Below the pieces are notes generated by a model, which ran no database searches, had not been told where the DNA came from, and saw only the letters and a list, made by a program, of their open reading frames with translations. A program made the position numbers and the translations under genes. Shown piece after piece: positions 1 to 6,529 of a DNA stretch of 8,740 nucleotides (positions are counted from its first letter, which is position 1; every line of letters starts with the position of its first letter). The DNA lies in contig JACMJD010000467.1 in assembly GCA_014380825.1 (NCBI GenBank), forward strand, positions 1 through 8,740, read 5' to 3'. The DNA comes from Phycisphaerae bacterium (GTDB lineage: Bacteria > Planctomycetota > Phycisphaerae > Tepidisphaerales > Tepidisphaeraceae).

Positions 1-6
1 CCTCTC

Positions 7-44
7 ACTACCCTCTCCCAGATCACTGGGAGAGGGTGGTTTTT
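7..44 (+). terminator. Strong hairpin with T-run, likely intrinsic terminator
   Basis: The arms at 7-21 and 26-40 pair over 15 bp with a single T-G wobble, around the 4-nt loop ATCA. The right arm runs straight into five Ts (40-44) followed by ATT. The T-run is on the plus-strand side, so the structure best terminates a plus-strand transcript arriving from left of the window. It faces the end of the leftward diguanylate cyclase gene, whose stop is 14 bases away, and may also stabilise or stop that transcript, but no T-run is visible in that direction before the window ends. Hairpins with CCCTCTCCC/GGGAGAGGG arms occur as interspersed repeats in many GC-rich genomes, so this may be a repeat copy used as a terminator. 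Confidence 0.7.
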
Positions 45-57
45 ATTGTGTGACGAG

Positions 58-1125
58 TTAAGCGCCGGTGGACATCGGGTGGCGCAGCGGTGTGGCGGTG
101 TCGGTGGTTGCGATAATGCGGTCGCGACCAGACTCCTTCGCTGAGTACAGCGCCGAGTCGGCCATCGCGATCAGCTCGTCCCCGCCTGCGGGCTTGTTGC
201 GCGTGAGGGAGCCGATGCCGATCGACATGGTCATGCCGTTCGTGCGCTTCAGCAGCGCCGCCGACGCCGTGCGATATTCTTCGCGGATGCGCTGCGCGGC
301 TTGAGCCGCATCTTGCTCGCTGGCGTGCGGGAGCAGCAGGACGAATTCGTCGCCGCCGTATCGCGCGGCCACGTCCATGCGGCGCATGTTCGCGCTGATC
401 ACCTTGCCCGCCATCACCAGCAGTTGATCGCCCACCTGGTGGCCGTAGCTGTCGTTGAGCGTTTTGAAGCCATCCATGTCGATCATCACGCACGCCAGGT
501 CTTTCCCGTATCGCTGCGCCTCGGCGAACAACTGATCGAGCACGCGGCTGAAATGCCGCCGGTTATACAAACCCGTCAGCGGATCGGTGGCGGCCAATTC
601 TTCGACGCGCAGCAGGGATTTTTCGAGCTGCGCGTTCTTGTCCTTCACTTCGGAGAGCGCCTGTTCCAGCGACTGGCGCAGCGAATCGTTCTCGCGCATG
701 ACCTTGGCCACCGTCAGGTTCTTCTGAACCATCAGCGGGATGGTGAACAGGTAGTCGCCGATCTTCACGACGTAGTCGGTCGCGCCGCGCTTGATCGCCT
801 CGATCGCGATGCGACCCACGTTTTCACCGGTCACCATGATCACCGGCGTGTTACAGATCGCCTTGATCTTTTCGAGCAGATCGATTCCGGTGCAATCAGG
901 CAAGTTGTAGTCCGACAGGATCATGTCGAACTGCGAAACGTCCTGCGCGAGGGCTTCGTTCCCGGTGGACACGCCCACGACCGTGCCGCGCCCGAAGTGG
1001 TCTTCGAGCGTTTCGCGCATCAGGTCGAGCTGATCCACGTCATCTTCGACAATGAGCAGTTTTAGCTGATTCACGTTTCTGGCTTTCCGTTTCGCACTGC
1101 CGCTTCCCGGCCACTTGGTTCGCAT
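58..1125 (-). CDS. Response regulator with GGDEF output: diguanylate cyclase (REC-coiled coil-GGDEF)
   Basis: A cytoplasmic 355-residue protein predicted to make cyclic di-GMP from two GTP when its receiver is phosphorylated, as in the PleD/WspR type. The receiver spans about residues 21-135, with acidic pocket D28/D29, phospho-acceptor D72 (SDYNLPD), switch T99 and conserved K121. A charged helical linker (about 137-178) probably forms a dimerising coiled coil. The GGDEF domain (about 179-340) has DPLTGLYNRR at 181-190, metal-ligand D216 in MIDMDGF, and the GGDEF signature at 257-261. An RxxD motif (RRMD, 248-251) lies exactly five residues before GGDEF, so the product-inhibition I-site is intact. 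The ATG at 1125 gives a basic 17-residue leader and has no good Shine-Dalgarno. A GTG at 1074, nine bases after GGAAA and just before the first receiver strand, is a credible alternative start. It is the last gene of the kinase-receiver-cyclase block and presumably a partner of that kinase. Confidence 0.93.
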   Translation of the reverse strand: MRTKWPGSGSAKRKARNVNQLKLLIVEDDVDQLDLMRETLEDHFGRGTVVGVSTGNEALAQDVSQFDMILSDYNLPDCTGIDLLEKIKAICNTPVIMVTGENVGRIAIEAIKRGATDYVVKIGDYLFTIPLMVQKNLTVAKVMRENDSLRQSLEQALSEVKDKNAQLEKSLLRVEELAATDPLTGLYNRRHFSRVLDQLFAEAQRYGKDLACVMIDMDGFKTLNDSYGHQVGDQLLVMAGKVISANMRRMDVAARYGGDEFVLLLPHASEQDAAQAAQRIREEYRTASAALLKRTNGMTMSIGIGSLTRNKPAGGDELIAMADSALYSAKESGRDRIIATTDTATPLRHPMSTGA

Positions 1126-1167
1126 GGTCGGCAGTCACTGATTTACGATACGCTCAAACTCTTACAA

Positions 1168-1204
1168 CCCGCGGAATTCGATCGATCCCGCGGTCCGCCC
1201 GCGG
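1168..1204. repeat. Three direct copies of CCCGCGG in the receiver-cyclase spacer
   Basis: CCCGCGG occurs at 1168-1174, 1187-1193 and 1198-1204, within the 105-bp spacer between the receiver gene and the cyclase gene. The CCGCGG core is its own reverse complement, so any two copies can pair as a hairpin, most compactly the second and third. It could be an operator cluster, a processing hairpin, or GC-rich coincidence. No T-run follows on either strand, which argues against an intrinsic terminator. Confidence 0.35.
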
Positions 1205-1230
1205 AAAAGTTCGCCCCGGTTACCTGGCGG

Positions 1231-1794
1231 TCATCTCTTGCAGCTCTCCGGCGGCAAGTGGTGATCGGGATACTGGTGAATCGTCAGCCAGTAGTTTGTG
1301 CTCGCTAACACGGTTCGTAAAAACTGCTCGGCGTTTGCGGGCTTCAGCGTGTAGCTGTTTGCCCCAAGCGCCGCGGCGAGCTGCATCTGCTCTTCACCGC
1401 ACACGCCGGTCATCATTACGACCGGGATTTCCTTCAACGCCGGCTCATCGCGAATCAGCTTGAGCGCATCCAGCCCGCTCATCACCGGCATCTCGATATC
1501 CATGTAAACCAGCCCCGGCCGCGGCGCGTTGGCATATTGTCCGCGGCGGAAAAGGAAATCGAGCGCTTCCTTGCCGTTGGACACTTCAAATACGTTGTTG
1601 CTGACCTTGCACTCGGCGATCGCGTCGCGAATGAGCATGCGACAATCCGCGTCGTCATCGACGAGCAGGATCGTGATCGGCTTCTCGTTCCGCGTGATCG
1701 AGAAACCCTTGGGCTTGGTCGCCTGGCGCGGATCAGCGGTGGCTGATCCCTCGCCGGTTGCGCCTTGCGGGGCAGTTGGAGTTTTCACTCGCAT
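1231..1794 (-). CDS. Stand-alone response regulator receiver protein (Rcp1/CheY-like)
   Basis: A cytoplasmic 187-residue protein consisting of one receiver domain and no DNA-binding or enzymatic output. The domain covers about residues 39-165: acidic triplet D46-D48, phospho-acceptor D99 in VYMDIEMP, T129 in VVMMTG and K151 in LKPAN. The insertion before the phosphorylation site (FLFRRGQYANAPRPG) is typical of the Rcp1-like receivers that partner with phytochrome-type and related kinases. The first 38 residues are polar, Thr/Gly/Ala-rich and probably disordered. The ATG is supported by AGAAGG five bases upstream. The gene starts 64 bp after the sensor kinase gene on the same strand, so the kinase is the obvious phosphodonor. 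Without an output domain it probably acts by protein contact, as a phosphate sink, or as a phosphorelay intermediate toward another protein. The receiver call is secure; its downstream target is unknown. Confidence 0.93.
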   Translation of the reverse strand: MRVKTPTAPQGATGEGSATADPRQATKPKGFSITRNEKPITILLVDDDADCRMLIRDAIAECKVSNNVFEVSNGKEALDFLFRRGQYANAPRPGLVYMDIEMPVMSGLDALKLIRDEPALKEIPVVMMTGVCGEEQMQLAAALGANSYTLKPANAEQFLRTVLASTNYWLTIHQYPDHHLPPESCKR

Positions 1795-1799
1795 GTTAA

Positions 1800-1805
1800 C
1801 CTTCT
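1800..1805 (-). promoter_or_regulatory. Ribosome binding site of the receiver gene
   Basis: AGAAGG on the minus strand lies five bases before the ATG at 1794, inside a longer purine run. It fixes the start of the receiver gene and shows that it is translated independently of the kinase upstream. Confidence 0.7.
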
Positions 1806-1858
1806 CTCTCCGTCAGCGGACGAACGGTTTGTTGCCCGTCCGCGCGCGTCAATTCGTG

Positions 1859-3628
1859 CTACGCAGCGGTTGGCTGCGGCACGCCATTCGGTTCGGCGGA
1901 CGCTTCGTCGTCGTCGTCACCATCCTGGGCAAACTGCGCGGCGGCGGCGCTCGCCATCGGGTTGGCTTCGCCGCCCACGAACATGCCGTTGATCGTGAAC
2001 CGGAACGTCGTTCCCTCCGCCAGCTTGCTCTCCACCCAGATCCGGCCGTTATACGTTTCCACGATGCTCTTGACGCTCGCCAGGCCAACGCCCTTGCCGG
2101 CGATGTTCTGCGTCGCGGTGCTTTTTCCGCGACGGAATACGAAGAACACTTTCTCCACATCCTCCGGATCAATTCCCAGTCCGGTGTCGCGCACGTAAAA
2201 CTCAGCTTCGTTCGCCCGAAGCTGACAGCCCACATGAATCTCGCGCGGCGATTTATCGCCCATGTATTTGATCGCGTTGTCGATCAGGTTCTGGAAGACC
2301 TGCCGAACGCGGGCCCGTTCGGCGTTGAGCATCGGCAGTTGCGAATCGACCACCAGGTCGATCCCGCGGCTACGCAGGTCGTTCTCGAACAATCCGCGCA
2401 GCTCCCAGACAATCTGGGCGGTGTCGACGATTTCCAGCTTTTGCCGGCGCGTCTTGATTCGGCTCAGCTCGAGCAGCTCGCTGATCAGATCGGTTTCCAC
2501 GTCGACGTTACTCTTGATGCGCTCCAGGCGATGGATCACATCCTCGTCGAACTGCTCCTTGTGCTTCATCAACAGGATGGTGGCCATGCCGCTGATGTTT
2601 CGGAGCGGGGCGTTGAGGTCGTGCGAGACGGCGCGCAGGAACTCTTCTTTTTCGGCGATCTCCTGGCTGAGCCGCTTGTTGGCAATTTCGAACTGGCTGG
2701 TGCGCTGCTCGACCTTTTGTTCCAGATCGCGGTTGGCCTCGGCGAGTTGAAGGTTCGCCAGCGCCACGTCCTGCTGCTGCTGCTTGACCCAGACGGCCAT
2801 CTCGTTGAACGACGACGCCAGGTCGCCGATGACGTCGCGACGATGTGCCGCCACGTGCATGTCGAGGTCGCCGGCAATGATCTTCTTCGTCGCTGCGAGC
2901 AGTTGGTGAATCGGCGAGAAGATTCGCTTCACCAGCAGATAGGCCATGGGCAAGCTGATGAACGCCACAATGCAGCCGGCGCCGATCACCATCATGTTGA
3001 TCCGCGCCATCTGCGATGCTTCGTATTGGCTGGCAAGCCCGATCGAAACGTATCCGAGGATGCGTACGCCGGGCGATGTAGCGACGCCGTCCGCGAGGCG
3101 ATCCTTGGTTGGCGAGGTGAGCACCGGCGCGACGACCTCGACATATTTGCCGAATACGCGCGACTCGCGATGCTGAACCTGCATCAGCAACTGGGCCGCC
3201 AGCGATTGCCGCGGCATCGGGCGGACTTCGAAATCCGGATCGCGGCCACGCGCGGCGACCAGTTTGCCCTCGGTGTCGTAGAACGCGACCAGCACGATAT
3301 TGCGACCCTTGATCACATCACCGGCGGCCAGCATCAGTTCGCTGCGACCGGCATCGCCGAGCTCCATCGAATCCGCGCACGTGAACGCCAGCGCCGTCGC
3401 CAGTTGCTGCGTCTGCTGGCCAAGAATGTCATCCAGGCGCTGTGCGGTCTGCGACATGAAGATGATGCAGCTTGCGCCCAGCGCCACCGTCAGCAGGGCC
3501 ATGAAGCACAGCAGCAGTTTTCCCTGGAGCCCGAGCGTCGGCGTGATGCGCTCGATCCACGACTTCCGCTCCCACGGGCGCGGCGCCGCGATCACTTCGG
3601 GATCTGTCTGGGACAACGACGGTTCCAT
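1859..3628 (-). CDS. Membrane sensor histidine kinase (extracytoplasmic sensor-HAMP-HisKA-HATPase)
   Basis: A 589-residue two-component sensor. A 34-residue cytoplasmic tail precedes TM1 (about 35-58). An extracytoplasmic region (59-211) reads like a single Cache-type sensor (helix, then NIVLVAFYDTEGKLVAARG around 110-128), but its ligand cannot be told. TM2 (about 212-234) leads into HAMP (235-288), then a Gln/Glu-rich coiled coil (about 283-328). HisKA has its phospho-acceptor at H336 in SHDLNAPLRN. The ATPase domain (about 437-550) has the N box with N447/N451, the G1 box DTGLGID (481-487), an F-box-like FFVFRR, and the G2 box GKGVGLA (511-517). The set is complete, so the kinase should be active. 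Its HisKA/HATPase style matches the kinases usually paired with Rcp1-like receivers, and such a receiver follows 64 bp downstream. The C-terminus (about 551-589) is a low-complexity tail with a run of Asp. The start is chosen because the next Met (43) is inside TM1; its Shine-Dalgarno is weak. Confidence 0.93.
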   Translation of the reverse strand: MEPSLSQTDPEVIAAPRPWERKSWIERITPTLGLQGKLLLCFMALLTVALGASCIIFMSQTAQRLDDILGQQTQQLATALAFTCADSMELGDAGRSELMLAAGDVIKGRNIVLVAFYDTEGKLVAARGRDPDFEVRPMPRQSLAAQLLMQVQHRESRVFGKYVEVVAPVLTSPTKDRLADGVATSPGVRILGYVSIGLASQYEASQMARINMMVIGAGCIVAFISLPMAYLLVKRIFSPIHQLLAATKKIIAGDLDMHVAAHRRDVIGDLASSFNEMAVWVKQQQQDVALANLQLAEANRDLEQKVEQRTSQFEIANKRLSQEIAEKEEFLRAVSHDLNAPLRNISGMATILLMKHKEQFDEDVIHRLERIKSNVDVETDLISELLELSRIKTRRQKLEIVDTAQIVWELRGLFENDLRSRGIDLVVDSQLPMLNAERARVRQVFQNLIDNAIKYMGDKSPREIHVGCQLRANEAEFYVRDTGLGIDPEDVEKVFFVFRRGKSTATQNIAGKGVGLASVKSIVETYNGRIWVESKLAEGTTFRFTINGMFVGGEANPMASAAAAQFAQDGDDDDEASAEPNGVPQPTAA

Positions 3629-3659
3629 AATTCCGGCGGCGCAGAGTCCGCCCGGAATT
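3629..3659 (-). promoter_or_regulatory. Inverted repeat abutting the kinase start codon
   Basis: AATTCCGG (3629-3636) pairs perfectly with CCGGAATT (3652-3659). CGG (3637-3639) pairs with CCG (3648-3650), leaving one bulged C and an 8-nt loop. On the minus strand the stem ends at the base before the kinase ATG and contains the only Shine-Dalgarno-like bases (GGA). Folded in mRNA it would cover the ribosome-binding region, so it may limit translation; alternatively it is the tail of the upstream lipoprotein transcript. Confidence 0.45.
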
Positions 3660-3686
3660 CATCGTCGCTGTTTGGGGTGCGGTTAA

Positions 3687-3721
3687 TTTCTGAATCAGAA
3701 ACTATCGAAGAAAACCTTCGA
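3687..3721. repeat. Two small palindromes in the lipoprotein-kinase spacer
   Basis: TTTCTGA-A-TCAGAAA (3687-3701) is a perfect 7-bp inverted repeat around one base, the shape of a dimeric regulator site. Next to it TCGAAG (3705-3710) and CTTCGA (3716-3721) form a 6-bp stem with a 5-nt loop. Together with the hairpin at 3629-3659 they fill most of the 112-bp spacer between the lipoprotein stop and the kinase start. I could not identify a convincing -35/-10 pair here; CATAAT on the minus strand has no matching -35. Confidence 0.35.
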
Positions 3722-3740
3722 GATTATGGGTCGGGCCACG

Positions 3741-5081
3741 TTACTGCACGCGCAAATTGACGATCGTGGGGCGATCGATGCGTACAGGCAGCTCTACCAG
3801 CAGCGTGCCGTCCGGTAACCGTTCGCTCCGGTCGACGAGCCGTCCCTCGACGGTGATCAGCACGTTGCCCTCGGGCAATCCGCTGACTTCAAGCACCGGG
3901 TTTGTCACCGAGCTGGTGTGCGGGATGATCTTCAGCTCCAGCCGCGCCTCGGTGGCGATGATCTGATGCGCGCCGCGCTGCTCGTTGTAACCGTCATTGT
4001 TCGCATCGCCCGGCGTGTCGCGATTCACGCGGCCAAGCGTGTCGGTGACGGAAATTTCCGCCGGCGACTGATGCGCCGCCAGGTAATCCGGATAATCGCG
4101 CACGGCCGCGCTCATCGGGCTCCATTCGCCATCCTTGAACGCCCGGCCATCGCTATAGACCGTGAGATTCTTGACCTGTCCATCTGAAGTGAACCGCGCG
4201 CGAATGGCGTTGGCTTCTTCGATGCGCCAACCGGAGCGCGAGGCATCGCTGGTCACCAGTTTGAAATTGAATTTCCCGGGCGCTTCACCGATGTAGCTGA
4301 GCCCGCGACGCTGAACCAGCCAACCCGCGCCCGGCGGCGCCACAGCCGCCGCGGTCGATGACACCGTGGCGGGGCCGACGTGCGTCGTCACCGTGTATTC
4401 TTCAGCCTGGGTTGCGCTGGCGGGCGAGGCGGTGCTGACGATCGTTTGCGAATTGTCGATCAGCACGACATCGTCGCACCAGAGCTCCGGCGCGTTCGGC
4501 GGCAGCGTGATCACCAGCATCGTGTTGTCGCCGATCGAGGCGACGCTGGAACTCGCGCTCCCCGACAGATCCGCCAGCGCGATCGACCACGATTCGCGCG
4601 TCAGATGCACGCGTCGCGGCGAGACGCTCACATCGGCGCCCCCCACTCCATCGTCGATGCCGATCGTCACGTCGATCGGATCATCGCAATACAGGAACGC
4701 GCCGACCAGCGTCCACTCACCCGGAAACTGCCGGCCGGACAGGACCGAGCTGAGCTTGATCGCCACGCGCTCGGTGCCTTCGGGAATAAACAGGCTCCGC
4801 CGCCCGGTGTGCGAGCGATCCCACACCATCCGGCCGGGCGGTTGCATCGCGACGAACACGGCGTCGGTATCCAGCTCAAAATCCAGCAGCGTGCTGAATC
4901 GTTGCGTGCGCAGCGACGGCATCTTGCGCACGAGCTGCTGCGCAATCGGTTCCTGCTGAAGATCAATGGGTGGAGGCGATGCTTCGAACAATGCGCAGCC
5001 GCCCAATAACGACGACAGCAGCGACCCGCTTAGCATCCATGCCCCCGCCACCAACAACCTGGCGATACAACGCGTCATCAT
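3741..5081 (-). CDS. Lipoprotein of unknown function with dockerin-like calcium loop
   Basis: A 446-residue protein not assignable to a named family. Residues 1-28 form a lipoprotein signal ending in LLGGC, so C29 should be lipidated and the protein membrane-anchored outside the cytoplasm. Residues about 60-210 alternate in beta-strand pattern and end in LWCDDVVLIDN, resembling a galactose-binding or carbohydrate-binding jelly roll (fold guess only). A Ser/Ala/Thr/Pro linker follows (about 211-250). The C-terminal part (about 252-446) is again beta-rich and contains GDANNDGYNE (358-367), a DxNxDG loop as in dockerin and thrombospondin-type-3 calcium sites, present once. Two ATGs are adjacent (5081 and 5078), with a GGAGAGAGAG purine tract upstream. 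It lies 112 bp before the kinase gene on the same strand; co-transcription is possible but the spacer contains hairpins. A surface carbohydrate or matrix role is speculation from the folds. Confidence 0.85.
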   Translation of the reverse strand: MMTRCIARLLVAGAWMLSGSLLSSLLGGCALFEASPPPIDLQQEPIAQQLVRKMPSLRTQRFSTLLDFELDTDAVFVAMQPPGRMVWDRSHTGRRSLFIPEGTERVAIKLSSVLSGRQFPGEWTLVGAFLYCDDPIDVTIGIDDGVGGADVSVSPRRVHLTRESWSIALADLSGSASSSVASIGDNTMLVITLPPNAPELWCDDVVLIDNSQTIVSTASPASATQAEEYTVTTHVGPATVSSTAAAVAPPGAGWLVQRRGLSYIGEAPGKFNFKLVTSDASRSGWRIEEANAIRARFTSDGQVKNLTVYSDGRAFKDGEWSPMSAAVRDYPDYLAAHQSPAEISVTDTLGRVNRDTPGDANNDGYNEQRGAHQIIATEARLELKIIPHTSSVTNPVLEVSGLPEGNVLITVEGRLVDRSERLPDGTLLVELPVRIDRPTIVNLRVQ

Positions 5082-5197
5082 GACTTGTGCTCTCTCTCCG
5101 GTTGGAGAAGTGAGAGGCTGGCGACGAAATGCGTGCCCTACGCAATTGGACTATCGACGCGACCGCGCGGGCGGCTGCACGCCGAAGCCAACGAGTC

Positions 5198-5226
5198 ATC
5201 TTGGGAAGCTGGCGCGCGGCTGTCAA
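5198..5226 (-). promoter_or_regulatory. Candidate housekeeping promoter of the lipoprotein gene
   Basis: On the minus strand a perfect TTGACA (5226-5221) is followed by 17 bases and CAAGAT (5203-5198). The -10 matches TATAAT at three positions including the conserved second A and final T. Transcription would start near 5191 and leave a leader of about 110 bases before the ATG at 5081. The spacer is exactly optimal, but the weak -10 keeps this a candidate. Confidence 0.45.
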
Positions 5227-5302
5227 TTCTGTTGGAGAGGAATTTATTGGGCAGGGGAGGGTTCAAGCTCCAAACTACAGCTTGCAAGTCGCGACGCCGG
5301 AC

Positions 5303-5376
5303 TGTCATCCAGAGCGGTACTCCGCGAAGGATCTGGCATCACGCGTCAGGCCAGATGCTTCGCGGCTTCAGCCCGA
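5303..5376. repeat. Degenerate interspersed repeat with 16-bp imperfect hairpin
   Basis: The arms 5322-5337 and 5350-5365 pair over 16 positions with one mismatch, around a 12-nt loop. The left flank begins TGTCATCC. The text (TGTCATCC...GCGAAGGATCTGGC, ACGCGTCAG, GCCAGATGCTTCGC) looks like a dispersed element I recall from several environmental bacterial genomes, usually ending in a mirrored ...AGCATGACA. Here the right end has diverged, so it would be a decayed copy; this recollection is unverified. It begins a few bases after the stop of the HtrA-like gene, so its hairpin may end that transcript, although no T-run follows. It is part of the 302-bp gap 5082-5383, which also holds the promoter candidate at 5198-5226; I see nothing protein-coding there. 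Confidence 0.6.
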
Positions 5377-5383
5377 GCGGGTT

Positions 5384-6529
5384 TCACTTAGGCCGCAAAT
5401 CGACCTGAACCTGAAGTGTCTGTTCGCCTCGCAGGATCTGGATGTCAGTCGGACCCTTTCCAGCGGAGATTGCGGCGGCGAAGTTCGGAAGATCGTCGAC
5501 GGGGTTTCCGGCAAGCGAAAGAATGAAATCCCCTTCGCGAATGCCCGCGTCGTGCGCGGCGGAACCAGCGCGCACCTGATCGACATGCATGGCTCGTCGG
5601 CCATCAGGCGCTTCGGCTTCCGTCACGAGCACGCCCAGAAGCGCGCGATGAACTGAGCCGTACTTGATGAGCTGATCGATGACTGGCCGGGCAAGTTCGG
5701 CGTCGAGGAATTGTCCCATTCGCGCGAAGCCCGAAACCTGGCCGCGAACGTCGACGACCATCGCGCGTTCCTGCTGGCTGCGCGTCCAGACGCCCAGGCG
5801 TCCGCCGTCGCCGCCTTGCGAGAGCATCAGCACCAGCGAACCGTCGTTCGGCTTATTCCCGCGAAAGTCCGCCTTTCGGCCGAGTGTCTTTTCCAGCTTC
5901 AGCACCGTGATATTCGTCTGACGATCCGACCCGACGAACTTGGCCTTCGCCGCCCCACCGGCCAGGGCAACGACCATCAGCGGGTGCTGCGGATCGATCG
6001 AGTCCTTCTCAACGTAAACCGGAATCACTACGTGACCCTGGTCATCGTAAACAATTCCAAGCGTGCGCGGCGCGACGATCGCACCGATCACCGCGTCGTA
6101 TGGCGCGGCATTGGGAGCAACGATTTCAACCGTTCCGTCCGGCCGCTGCACGACGCTCCAGCGCTCCGCGGGCTGCGTTGCCGGCCCGGTCGCATTGCCA
6201 GCGGCGGTTGTGGGTTGCGTCGTCGGCGTGATGACCGTGTTGACCATCGCCGGATCGCCCAGCACGTTCGGATCGATGTCCCACTTGTTCAACGGGCTGT
6301 CGTTGTTGCCCAGTTGCGTCATCCACTTCGGTACCGGCAGCGTCACGCGCACCAGTCCCGGACGCACGTGATCGTACAGGGCTTGCGTCTCGATGTTGAT
6401 GCGCTCCAGCGTCGGCGCCGGATGTTCGCTGGCCTCAGGGCGCGGCTCATCCTGCGCGACGGCAATGCCGCACGTGAGCAAGGGAACGATGAGGGTGAAC
6501 CAGCCTAGACGTGTCAAATACATCTTCAT
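5384..6529 (-). CDS. Exported HtrA-like PDZ protein, apparently catalytically dead
   Basis: A 381-residue secreted or periplasmic protein. Residues 1-25 form a Sec signal peptide (cleavage likely after AVA). A Thr/Pro/Gln-rich insert lies at about 99-122. Residues about 145-290 follow the trypsin-like HtrA/DegP domain, and about 295-378 form a PDZ domain (LLGV carboxylate loop at 297-300, AGIREGDFILSLAG at 328-341). Each HtrA catalytic motif is recognisable but mutated. TNxHV is replaced by IPVYV, putting Tyr172 in the His position. TDLAVLK is replaced by TNITVLK, putting Asn206 in the Asp position. GNSGGPLVNLRG aligns with the segment ending MVVDVRG, putting Glu254 near the Ser position. It is therefore likely a non-proteolytic PDZ protein. 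Its ATG directly follows the TAA of the anti-sigma gene, implying translational coupling and joint function, by analogy with DegS or mycobacterial HtrA beside RseA. The alignment was done by eye. Confidence 0.85.
   Translation of the reverse strand: MKMYLTRLGWFTLIVPLLTCGIAVAQDEPRPEASEHPAPTLERINIETQALYDHVRPGLVRVTLPVPKWMTQLGNNDSPLNKWDIDPNVLGDPAMVNTVITPTTQPTTAAGNATGPATQPAERWSVVQRPDGTVEIVAPNAAPYDAVIGAIVAPRTLGIVYDDQGHVVIPVYVEKDSIDPQHPLMVVALAGGAAKAKFVGSDRQTNITVLKLEKTLGRKADFRGNKPNDGSLVLMLSQGGDGGRLGVWTRSQQERAMVVDVRGQVSGFARMGQFLDAELARPVIDQLIKYGSVHRALLGVLVTEAEAPDGRRAMHVDQVRAGSAAHDAGIREGDFILSLAGNPVDDLPNFAAAISAGKGPTDIQILRGEQTLQVQVDLRPK

Noticed and set aside
301..1065. A 254-codon plus-strand open frame opposite the diguanylate cyclase
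   Set aside because: Antisense shadow of the REC-GGDEF gene, with low-complexity His/Arg/Val-rich translation and no start signals.
1529..3760. A 743-codon open frame on the plus strand opposite the histidine kinase and receiver genes
   Set aside because: It is antisense to genes with intact catalytic motifs, its translation is rich in Arg/His/Gln/Asp with no domain pattern, and it arises from the high GC third-position bias of the real genes.
4380..5009. Plus-strand open frames opposite the lipoprotein gene
   Set aside because: Arg/Asp/His-rich translations with no recognisable fold; the minus-strand frame has a lipobox and ribosome binding site.
5357..5386. A second ECF-like promoter, TGAAAC (5386-5381, minus) with N16 and CGCG
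   Set aside because: The -10 is CGCG rather than CGTA, the TGA is the stop codon of the HtrA-like gene, and the next gene starts about 280 bases downstream.
5085..5656. Overlapping plus-strand open frames across the 302-bp gap
   Set aside because: They run through an interspersed hairpin repeat and into the antisense of the HtrA-like gene, and show no ribosome binding site or domain.
6470..6473. Cys20 of the HtrA-like protein as a lipobox (LLTC)
   Set aside because: Thr before Cys does not fit a lipobox, and a good signal peptidase I site (AVA) follows directly.
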